Assembly (NCBI GenBank): GCA_001972305.1
Contig: BDDD01000038.1
Location: forward strand, 1,146,756 to 1,210,755
Source of the DNA: Cephalotus follicularis
Taxonomy: Eukaryota; Streptophyta; Magnoliopsida; Oxalidales; Cephalotaceae
Direction of reading: 5' to 3'
DNA length: 64,000 bases
The notes beneath the pieces were generated by a model. It was not told the origin of the DNA and ran no database searches. It worked only from the letters and a program-made list of their open reading frames with translations. Below are positions 55,910 through 64,000 of this stretch, piece by piece; position 1 is the stretch's first letter, and the number at the start of each line of letters is the position of its first letter. Made by a program: the position numbers and the translations under genes.

Positions 55910-57593
55910 AGGTTTAAGCTTTTGGTACCCATTTGAACTTGGGTCCTTTCAAGTTAGTCACAAGAGTTCCTTTTGGAACCCAAATCATCCTAGTTTTACC
56001 AAAACAAATATTATTTCTATGAATGCAAAAAGTAGATATATGTCCTTTTCTACCACAATAATTGCAACAAATTTTAGGCTAATCTTTCTTAACAAAGAAA
56101 TTGTTGAAGTGTTTGACATTTTTCATTTGTTCATAGCCAAGACCGGCTTTGTCAAACACACATCTTTGTAGTCCTAAAAAATTATCCAATTTAGCACTAC
56201 TATTTGATAAAATAGAAAAAGACTTCTTCAAAGCATCAATCTCAATTTTTAGTTTTTCATTTTCTTCCATAGAATCGATTGATAATTTTGAAGAAAGATT
56301 TAGAATCTCAATTTCATTCATATAAAAGCTATTTTTATCCTTTAGAAATTCAATTTCTTTCATATTTTTGCTATTTTCATTCTTTAGAATTTCTAATTCG
56401 TTAGTCATAGAAATAGCATTTTTCTTTAGGGTCTTGTTCTTTAAACAAATACTTTCATATTCTTTAAACAAGTTCTCATAAGCATTTTGTAATTCTTCGA
56501 ATGTAAAATTTACCTCATTTTCACTTTCGTCTTCACTTGTATCTTCTTCCAAAGCCATGAGATCAAAATTTAAAACTTCCTCATCACTTTCTTCTTCTTC
56601 GGAGATTGAGGAATCGCTATCATCCCATGTCGCTACCATTGCTTTCTTCTTCTTGGAATGCTCTTTGTTGAATCGTTCTTTCTTCTTAAGATTTGGGCAT
56701 TCGATTTTGAAATGGCCCGGCTTTTTGCATTCATAACAAGTTGTCTCTTCCTTCTTGCTTGATTCTACATTGTGAGGGAACTTCTTTAAAGCCTTCTTGC
56801 CCTTTTGACTTTTTAGAAACTTCTTGAATTGGGAAGTTATAAGTGCCACATCTCCATCTTCATCACTTTCGCTTTCTTCCTTTGAGGCTTTTAGAGCGAT
56901 TGACTTCTTCTTCTTGACTTCCACATGCTCATGATTCTTCATTGTTGTCTCATGTGTCATCAAGGATCCTAGGAGTTGTTCGAGTGGAAGAGTGGAAAGG
57001 TCCTTAGCCTCCTCAATTTCTGTCACCTTTGGAGTCCAACTCTTCGGCAAGCACCTTATGATTTTCCTTACAAGTTCTTGATTAGGATAGGATTTGCCAA
57101 GATTCTTAAGAGAATTAATAATGGTAGTAAAGCGAGTAAACATATCACTAATACTCTCATTATCATGCATTATAAACAATTCATACTCATGTACAAGCAT
57201 GCTTATTTTAGATTCCATAACTTGATTCGTGCCTTCATATGTGACTTCTAACAAATCCCACATTTCTTTTGCCGAATCACAAGAAGATATCCGATTAAAT
57301 TCATTCGGGCCAACGGCACAAAATAAAACATGTTTAGCTTTAGAATTTAATTGGAGCATCCTAAAATCATTATCATTACATTCATTTTCGGGTTTAGGAG
57401 AGACTACTCCTTCTATTGTTCTTGTTGGCATCCTAGGACCATTTACAATTATATGCCATAATTGATAGTCAAGGGATTGTAGAAAAATGGTTATCCTAGT
57501 CTTCCAAAAACTATAGTTGTTTCCATCAAAAAATGGAGGTCTAGTAATGGATGATCCTTCTAATCCTATGTTTAGATTCATTTGGTTTGCCAT
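55910..57593 (-). pseudogene. Copia-2 gag, long N-terminal frame with downstream zinc knuckle
   Basis: A 504-codon frame runs from MANQMNLNIGLEG at 57593 to 56079: the UBN2-type gag core (FFDGNNYSFWKTRITIFL, KEMWDLLEVTYEGTNQV, LPKSWTPKVTEIEEAKDLS), a Lys-rich region, a first CCHC knuckle (CYECKKPGHFKIECPNLKK), an acidic stretch (DDSDSSISEEEESDEE), and then a heptad-like Leu/Glu/Lys-rich region likely to form coiled coil. A TAG at 56076-56078 is followed in frame by a second knuckle (CCNYCGRKGHISTFC) and the motif MIWVPKGT...KFKWVPK near 55930, which in this copia group leads into protease. Tat-1 begins just beyond. Despite one stop it is the best-preserved gag in the window, and it serves as reference for Copia-1. 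Confidence 0.9.
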
Positions 57594-57634
57594 GGATCTT
57601 TATATCTCTAACAATTAAGAATAATGAGATAACC

Positions 57635-57646
57635 TCTCTGATACCA
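57635..57646 (-). other. Copia-2 primer-binding site
   Basis: The minus strand reads TGGTATCAGAGA two bases after the LTR end (CCAACA), a tRNA-Met-type PBS with one change at the end. Confidence 0.87.
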
Positions 57647-58188
57647 CTTGTTGGAAATGTATGGAAACCTTAAACAAATAATTTGTATGCGGAAATAACA
57701 AATTAAGCTATGAAAATAAACAATCATACGATAACAAATAAATTAAAGAGATAAGGGATAGAGAGTGTGCAAACGAATTTATAGTGGTTCAGAAAATCCG
57801 TGCCTACATCCACTTTCTCAAGAACCCCTTAAGTTTCCACTAGAATCCACTAGCAACCTTTGATTTTCGGCTTACGGGTGCAAATCAAAGAAACCACCTT
57901 ACACTTGATTTTGGGTTCCGGGTGCAAATCAATAAAACACCTTACAAGGGTTCACTCCCCTCTTTTACAATGTATGATAGAAAAGGATTTGTGTCGTGTT
58001 TACAATAACCTCTTAAAGGTTGGATATGAAAGTGATAGGATGTTACAAGCTTTGGAGATGTTACAAGCTTTGGATGTGAAAGTGTAAAACTCTAGCTTGA
58101 TGTCTTTCTCTTTTTATGCAAGTTGAGATATTGAGATTGGATGTTCAAATGTTGTTCCTTGGTCTTTTAAATCTTGTTTCTTGGCCTC

Positions 58189-58196
58189 TATATATA
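58189..58196 (-). promoter_or_regulatory. Copia-2 LTR TATA box
   Basis: TATATATA sits in a CTATATATAGAGGCC context on the minus strand. It is kept in the truncated 3' LTR (about 42474). The palindrome array lies about 120-385 bp upstream in transcription direction, the usual place for an LTR enhancer. Confidence 0.7.
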
Positions 58197-58314
58197 GCTT
58201 CATTTAGTTTCTAGCCGTTGGTGAAGAAATAGAGCCGTTGGAGAAGTCTTGGAAGTTGTGGCATAAAGATTGGTTCTTTAAAACATGTTCTGATATTGTA
58301 TCAGCCGACAAAAA

Positions 58315-58573
58315 CGTCGACGGTATTGCTTTAAGCGTCGGCGCTTAGGTTACCGTTAGGAGTTAAATTTGAATTTTCTCATTTGGACGCTGGCGCTTTA
58401 AACTGGGAGTTGACTCTTCGCCATAAAGCGCTGACGCTTTAATCCTAAGCGTCGCCGCTTTGAGTGCTTCAGCTAATTTTGTGCTCCACTGGTTTTAACA
58501 ACAGATATGCGCTTCTTGGGCGTCGACTTTTTGTCTTAAAGCGCTGATGCTTTGATTGTGACCGTCAGCGCTT
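58315..58573. repeat. Palindrome array, flavour B, Copia-2 LTR U3
   Basis: Core starts are at 58315, 58336, 58388, 58429, 58450, 58521, 58542 and 58563. Gaps are 21, 52, 41, 21, 71, 21 and 21 bp. Examples are AAGCGTCGGCGCTT (58333) and TAAGCGTCGCCGCTTT (58446). The same array is at 42600-42859. Confidence 0.92.
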
Positions 58574-58687
58574 TGCTCTGTTTTTGCACTTCTTTGTTTT
58601 GCTTATTTCTTTTCTTGAACAGAAAGCAGCAAAGTTAAATGCAAATTTGTAATCATTAAAACTTAGGATTGAGACTAAAAGTCAACA

Positions 58688-58708
58688 TTTGTAAAACGGG
58701 ATGTGACA
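58688..58708 (+). repeat. Last 21 bp of the Gypsy-6 5' LTR
   Basis: TTTGTAAAACGGGATGTGACA directly abuts the Copia-2 LTR and ends in the TGTGACA terminus, four bases before the PBS. Confidence 0.78.
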
Positions 58709-58712
58709 ATAG

Positions 58713-58724
58713 TGGTATCAGAGC
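58713..58724 (+). other. Gypsy-6 primer-binding site
   Basis: TGGTATCAGAGC, complementary to the initiator tRNA-Met 3' end. Confidence 0.9.
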
Positions 58725-58876
58725 TTATATTCCTTTTATAAGCTATCGCTGGGATACTATCCTCGGCAAGTAAATAATAGGATGAAGGAACTTGTCCAGG
58801 CTAATAGGTTCCTTTGCAATTAACGAATTGTTTCCTTGAGATGATTACTAATGACATCTTTTCCATATAGGAACAA

Positions 58877-60055
58877 ATGGACAGAAGGAGAACACGTGCG
58901 AGAGCTAGAGCCGCTGAGGCAGGTGCTCCCCAGGAAATGAGTGTTCCGCAAGGGGTGAATGTTCCCCAAAATGCAAATGAAAGGAGGGATCCGATGCATC
59001 GGATGGCCGATTACTTTCAGCAGCAGATGGCTGCTAATGCAGCTAACATGGAGGAGATGCGGCGATTGTACGCCCAAGCTCAGCCGCGAGGTATGGCTCC
59101 TGACCAGGGTGTATATCACGAGGGAAGTCAGTTTGGAAGGAACCTTGAAAGTTTTATGAGACAGAATCCACGCAGTTTCAGAGGAGAGTTGGATGCTACC
59201 ATTGCTGAGAGGTGGTTACAGGATCTATAAAAGATCTTTGAAGTGATGGATTGCATCGACAATCAAAAATTGAAGTTTGCAGTATATCAACTCTGGGGTG
59301 AGGCCATCCACTGGTGGGAGATGGTCAAGGCAAAGTGGGAGTCAGCTGGACTCGACGGTACATGGGAAAGGTTCCCAAGGGAGTTCCTTGACACTTATGT
59401 ACCTCGAATTGAACAAGAACAGAGAGAGACGGAACTCCTGGAGCTACGACAAGGAGAGATGACTGTGGCCGAATACAAGGCCAGGTTTATGGAGCTAGCC
59501 AGACACTCAGCCTATTTGGTAGGCGATGAAGAAAAGAAGATTCAGAGGTTCTTAAGAGGCCTGCGACCGGATCTTCGGTCAGAGATTAGAGTGACAGAAT
59601 TGCAGACTTTTGTACAAGTCGCTCAAAAGGCGAGATTGCTGGAGAGTATCCAAAATGAAGACCGAGCTGAGAGGACTCATGTGCAGTAGAACAGATAGGC
59701 CCTCACACAGTCTAGACCAACTCCATAAAAAATGTAGGGTAGTGGTTCTCTGACAAAATCATCGCAGAACAGACTTCAACAGACCGCTACTCAGGGTACT
59801 CCTAGTCAGGGGAGTAATGCTAGATCAGAAGCTTGTTCTCATTGTGGCTGTAAAAGCCATCAGCTGGAAGATTGTTGGTTGAAAAATGGGTTGTGCATGA
59901 AGTGCGGAGCATCTGACCATTTTGCGAGGGTTTGTCCGAACAGGCAAGTTGTAGTGCCGACTGGGCCTGCAGGTGGTAGTAACGCTGCAGCTAGACCTTC
60001 ACAGCGGACGGATACTGGTAAAAGCATCATGAGAGGTAAGGCCTTCGCTCTTACT
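58877..60055 (+). pseudogene. Gypsy-6 gag with two zinc knuckles
   Basis: One frame starts MDRRRTRARARAAEAG at 58877. Stops are at 59228-59230 (after AERWLQDL), 59687-59689 and near 59725. Gag core motifs are KIFEVMDCIDNQKLKFAVYQLWGEAIHWW, REFLDTYVPRIEQEQRETELLELRQG and MTVAEYKARFMELARHSAYL. Knuckles are CSHCGCKSHQLEDC and CMKCGASDHFARVC near 59840-59935. It ends at MRGKAFALTF, where relatives continue into protease; here the sequence turns into non-coding repeats. The domain order is the same as in Gypsy-4 gag. Confidence 0.88.
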
Positions 60056-62024
60056 TTTACAGCTTACTTATATTGTCCAAAGTACATCATATCGATATTG
60101 ATTGTAACCGTGTTGATTAGATGGTTATGGATGGCTAGTGTATTGTTATCGATCGTATCATATCGTAACGGGCCGTTATTGAACGGATAGTGATCGTTTG
60201 AACCGTTGTTGAGCGGTTAGTGATCGTATGGGCCGTTATTGAACGGATAGCGATCGTATGAACCATCATTGAGCGGTTAGTGATCGAATGTATCGTTATT
60301 GAACGGTTAGTGATCTAATGGGTCGTTATTGATTGGATAGTGATCGAATGAACCGTGAATGGCTGTTGGCCGTAACGGACATGAATTGTAAATTGGTATT
60401 GACCGTAAACGACTGTGGGCCATAAACGGATACAAATTGTGAATGGATATAGACCATAAACGGCTATGGACCGTAAATGGATGTGAAATGTATTGGATAA
60501 AGCCCAATCATGGATTGATATGGGACGAAAGGCCCCGGATGATAGTATATGGTAGAGTTACTGATGACGTGTTGTGTTATGACTTGTATAAATGTGAAAT
60601 GAAATTGTTCACATTGCTTATGCTATGTACGCATCTCGCATGATTGACATTATATATATATATCTGCTACACCCTGGCACGCATTCATTACATATGTATA
60701 TTGTACACAGCCATTGGTTGCTGACCTGTTTCGTTGAAATGAAGTGGGTCAGGTTCAGGTTCAGGTTCAGGTGGACGCGTCAGTGATTAGACAGTCCGAG
60801 TGCAGGGTAAGAATCTATATTCTTTGATCTATGGTTGTATAAGGTAATTGTTGTAGATGAACAGTGTATTTATATATGACCTGCCAGCTTGTGGCAGTGC
60901 GAGAATATAAATGTGTGTTGATGTATTGGACCTGCCGGCATGTGGCAGTGCATCATTTGATCGGTGTATTATATTATTGGATATGATCAGACCCATCTTT
61001 GAGGGTTTGACGTGATTATCCTTCGCATGCGTATGATATTATTGGATATGATCAAACCCATCATTGTGGGTATTGAAAGGATTGTCCTTTCGCATGCAAA
61101 TGATATACTGGATTTAGTTGTGATGTAGTCTGGTGTGGGTAGAGCCCCCAGCATATAGATTGTGATGAGATGAGGGTTGATCCCCAAACATATAAACTGT
61201 GGTTTATCAGGTGGTATGGAGTATGATAAACGAATACTTCATGCCGAAATTTCGAGAAATCCTAAGAGTGATTTTAATGGATTCATTACTTGAGATATTA
61301 TAATGATGATTCGGATCTAAATTGTGGTTGTTGAGGGCTGAGCCCATTTGTGAACTGTTGGTTCCTCCTTCGGGAGTGTGGATATAAATTGTGTTTTCTT
61401 TGCAGGGGGCATAGTCCTGTAAACGAATACTTCATGCCCGATTTTTGGGAGATTATAAGAGTTCAAATGTATTCAACTGATTATTCCGCTGACATGATGT
61501 GATTGTTTAAAGTTCTAGCTTATAGCACTTTTGAGTATGATTGACGTATGACTGTTGCGGAACTGTGCTGGATATAGTAGTGTAGGATCCTTACTGTTGG
61601 GAGATTGAAAGTGATTAACTGAAAAGGTGCTAATTGGAGTTATTTGGAGTTGCGGAATAATAATGGGTAAGATGTTGGGTTCTTGGAGACCTAGTGATAT
61701 GGATATAGTATGGTTATAGATCGAACGGATACAGAATGTGCGGTTACGGAATGTGCGGTCATAAACCATATGACTATGGGTCGTATGATTATGAATTGTT
61801 TGATGTGGATGAGCTGTGGTCTCAAGCCTATCGCTCCAGTTTCTCCGTACATCCGGCGATTAGCATGATGTATCGAGATCTGAAACTCCATATTGGTGGA
61901 AGTGTGATGGTAATACCATGGGCTTGGAGAGCCACTTAGAACGTGAGGAACGAGTGAAGGCATTTTACCTTCACATGATTAATCTAGGGAATCTCGGGAC
62001 GAGATTTCTTTAAGGAGGGGAGGA
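60056..62024 (+). other. Gypsy-6 non-coding spacer replacing pol
   Basis: It holds a 30-bp minisatellite (60170-60349), about 51-bp units of the form GACCGTAAACG...GGATAT (about 60350-60500), a TA microsatellite (about 60650), a GGTTCA hexamer run (about 60748-60772), repeats around GGATATGATCA(A/G)ACCCATC (60977 and 61036), and segments shared in inverted form with Gypsy-5 (41410-42091). At about 61800-61940 a short relic DELWSQAYRSSFSVHPAI..MYRDLK is recognisable as the integrase zinc-finger start. The end is the conserved CTCGGGACGAGATTTC block and a PPT AAGGAGGGGAGGA. Confidence 0.75.
60170..60349 (+). repeat. Minisatellite, six 30-bp units
   Basis: Units have the form G(G/A)(G/A)CCGTTATTGA(A/G)CGG(A/T)TAG followed by TGATCG(T/A)AT. 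The first four alternate between GGGCC...GGATAG and GAACC...GGTTAG types, giving a 60-bp higher-order period; the last two drift. A seventh unit decays after 60350. Confidence 0.92.
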
Positions 62025-64000
62025 TGTAACGCCCCAAATTTCATAAATAATTATTATGAAATTGGTGCGTGTACGATCATAATAAAATCGATAGAGCCCG
62101 GAGTAATAAAAGGCATTACGCATTTAAGTCGTAATCGTGTTAGCTAAGACGGCTAATAAAATCTATTTTTAATGCGCAACAATAATGCCCAAATGTTTGC
62201 ATTTTTATTGTGATTATTTCGGTGGTCGTTTGGATAATTTATGTCACGATTCGCGGAAAATCGGGACCCAGACCTTAGTATTTTACCAGAAAATAATAAG
62301 GAGGGAGCAAAATAATAAAGGAAGAAGGGGGAGACACGGGCGCATAGCGCGCCCGTGCGAGTAACCTGCAGATGGGAGAGAGAGAGAGAGAGACTGGGAG
62401 AGATAGTGAGAGAGAGAGGGGGAGAAGGCGCCGGAGACGACGCCGGAGCCAGCCACGTGACCGAGAGAGGACGGCGGACCACCCAGGCATGCCTACCGCT
62501 GGTAAGCTCTTCCCCTTCCCCTCTTTTCTCTTCTTTTTCCTTTCTTCCCCGCCACTGTTCGCTCAAGCTGCCGGCGTTTCCTGACACTGTTAGCGTCGCG
62601 GGTGGGGTGGGTTTTTGTGTAGAAGGCGCAGTCTTGCCATTTCGACCACCGGTGAAGCATGATTCGGCCGGAAATGGCCAGAATCAGTTGACTGAGTCGA
62701 GTCAACGAGTTGACTCACGGCCGCATAAGACCGCGCGTTTGGCGCCGAGTCTTGGCGAGTCACAGGCATGGGTGTGTATAACTGGTGAATGTGTGGCATT
62801 TTTGGGTGGTGATCGGACCTGTGGAGGTACGGCGAGTTGACTCAGTTAGTCACGACTCGCTGCCGGCCGTGGCGCGGCGTTCGGCATCGATTCCCGGCGA
62901 GTCTTGACCGGTTTTGAGTAGACCGTTCAATATGGAACCCGTTGATAGGTGATTCACCGCCTGGTTGTATCGGACGGAATCCGGCCGGCGTTTCGGCAAC
63001 GGAAATGTTTTGTGTGTCGAATGTAAAGGAAATGTGTTGTATGTGCAGTGTGCGAGTGGCAATTGGTTTTGGCATTGAGGAATCGATCAATTGGCGAGAA
63101 CCGGCTTCGATTCAACGGTTTCTGGATAAGGTTCGGCAATTGAACCTGCGGCTCGACTGTGCTGCTGCTGCTGCGATTCCTAGCTTTGAATCGGAGGTAG
63201 GGGAAGCTATACATGCAAGTTTGAGTTCAATAATATTTTAATGCCATTGATGAAATGCATGGTTTGCAGATTGTGAATTGTGTGATTGTGTTAGGGTTAC
63301 TATGAGTAGTTAACCTGTTATGCATATTGTGCCGTAGAATGCTTGTGGACTGTGGATTGTGAATTGTGTGACTGTGTTAGGGTTGCTATGAATAGTTAAC
63401 CTGTCATGCATATTGTGTTTTACAATGATTGTAGATAGGATTGCATGTGTTGTGTGCTTGAACTCTATTGGTTTTGAGGCGTGTTGAGGGAACCGTGTTT
63501 TCATTCGCTTAACCGTCGACACTTAGGAAACAGGCGTCAACGCTATGGATTGTCATACGGAAAATGAGTCCTGATTCACGAGAAACGTCGACGCTTAGAG
63601 AAAACGTCGACGCCACGATTCGTTGTATGTGAGAATGGACACGTGTGCCGTTGATGCCTGACGTTCCTACCTCAGAGCATCGACGCCAATGGGATGAGAC
63701 GTTGACGCGTAAAGTTCTGGTTGGAAGCGTTGACACTAAGAGTTAAGCGGTGACGCTTAAGTGACTGGGTTGAACATTAACGCCAATATGGTACTTGTTG
63801 ACGCGAATAGAGCTCGTTTGCATTTTGAGCATATGTTTGCATTGCATACTGTTATGGATTGAAATGTATATAATTGCTAAAGTGTTTGTCATTTTAGACA
63901 ATGAGAGTATGGTTTAGTTATAACCAATATTTCGTACGAAATGTAATATTTCAAATATTGAAATGAGATTTCAAAGGATTGATACATATTTTGAGTAAAT
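62025..64000 (+). repeat. Gypsy-6 3' LTR, at least 1976 bp, runs off the window
   Basis: It starts TGTAACGCCCC right after the PPT. The first about 360 bp match 42092-42449. It contains a GA microsatellite (about 62374-62425), a GC-richer segment (62400-63200) whose ORFs show no domain, two near-identical segments around GTGAATTGTGTGA(T/C)TGTGTTAGG (63270 and 63357), and a flavour B array (63514-63760). Confidence 0.8.
63514..63760. repeat. Palindrome array, flavour B variant, Gypsy-6 3' LTR
   Basis: Core starts are at 63514, 63535, 63586, 63605, 63678, 63700, 63728 and 63748. Gaps are 21, 51, 19, 73, 22, 28 and 20 bp. Cores such as AACGTCGACGCTTAG and AAGCGTTGACACTAAG are more diverged than in the Copia-2 LTR. 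Confidence 0.85.

Larger units (their letters stand above)
42450..58687 (-). mobile_element. Copia-2: Ty1/copia element (minus), truncated 3' LTR, contains Tat-1
   Basis: On the minus strand: 5' LTR (57649-58687), PBS (57635-57646), gag (about 55910-57593), Tat-1 inserted at 43685-55898, a short 3' internal segment (42973-43684), PPT and the first 523 bp of the 3' LTR (42450-42972). No protease, integrase or RT domain is present, so most of pol was missing before or after Tat-1 arrived. The 3' LTR stops at a deletion junction with the Gypsy-6 LTR. Confidence 0.87.
57649..58687 (-). repeat. Copia-2 5' LTR, 1039 bp
   Basis: On the minus strand it runs from TGTTGACTTTTAGTC at 58687 to TTTCCAACA at 57649. 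U3 contains the flavour B array (58315-58573). A TATA box follows at 58189-58196, then R/U5 with blocks shared with Copia-1. Confidence 0.92.
42092..64000 (+). mobile_element. Gypsy-6: gag-only gypsy element interrupted by Copia-2; right end off-window
   Basis: Pieces in order are the start of the 5' LTR (42092-42449), Copia-2 (42450-58687), the last 21 bp of the 5' LTR (58688-58708), PBS (58713-58724), gag (58877-60055), a non-coding repeat-rich spacer (60056-62024), and a 3' LTR starting TGTAACGCCCC (62025) that runs past the window end. The first about 360 bp of the two LTRs are nearly identical. Pol is reduced to a short integrase relic near 61800-61940. Confidence 0.8.

Noticed and set aside
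60747-60773. GGTTCA hexamer run as interstitial telomere repeat
   Set aside because: The plant telomere unit is TTTAGGG; this is a different and very short run.
62355-62840. Long plus-strand ORF at the start of the Gypsy-6 3' LTR
   Set aside because: It begins in a GA microsatellite and has low-complexity Arg/Glu content; overlapping ORFs exist in other frames.

Overview
This window looks like intergenic heterochromatin from a plant nuclear genome, probably a eudicot with a large genome. Almost everything recognisable is LTR retrotransposon sequence: Ty1/copia, chromodomain-type (Tekay/Del-like) Ty3/gypsy, one Tat-lineage Ty3/gypsy and one TRIM. I found no host gene, rRNA, tRNA or CRISPR array. 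Coding sequences are broken by stops, frameshifts, deletions and nested insertions, so no autonomous element is intact here. Element names below are local to this window.

Layout. 1-2240: 5' part of Copia-1 (minus strand), inserted in the RNase H region of Gypsy-1 (minus; gag-pol 2241-4934, LTR 5106-7632). 7633-12310: LTR-derived sequence arranged as a large inverted repeat and split by a 2.1-kb solo LTR (9081-11209, target duplication TTCTC). 12311-13193: two LTR pieces. 13194-20274: Gypsy-2 (plus), which keeps only gag between its LTRs. 20275-20968: inverted LTR fragment. 20969-39431: Gypsy-3 (plus), whose integrase is split by a probable solo LTR (21950-24389) and whose 3' LTR is split by Gypsy-4 (25637-37616, minus, two LTRs, target duplication GGTAA). 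Gypsy-4 gag is itself split by a composite TRIM insertion (32137-34558). 39432-42091: 3' end of Gypsy-5 (minus). 42092-64000: Gypsy-6 (plus, gag only), whose 5' LTR is interrupted by Copia-2 (42450-58687, minus). Copia-2 in turn contains Tat-1 (43685-55898, plus, target duplication CCTAC), with a typical Tat antisense ORF and a pol gene in which reverse transcriptase is replaced by a fragment of another gypsy element.

The most striking signal is not a gene. At least a dozen LTRs or LTR fragments, from copia and gypsy families that are otherwise unrelated, carry arrays of short GTCGAC-core palindromes. There are three flavours: CAGTCGACTG/CAGTCGGCTG, AAGCGTCGACGCTT and AAGACGTCGATGTCTT. In the first two flavours neighbouring sites are usually 20-22 bp apart (mostly 21, two helical turns). 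In Copia-2 the array lies upstream of a TATA box. Copia-1 and Copia-2 have closely similar gag proteins but carry different flavours, so the array seems to be exchanged or re-created while its spacing is kept. The core fits RYCGAC, a CBF/DREB-type site. The Tat and TRIM LTRs lack the arrays.

Limits: boundaries were found by eye from TG...CA termini, primer-binding sites, polypurine tracts and target duplications. Identities are visual estimates, and family assignments rest on recognised protein motifs without database searches.
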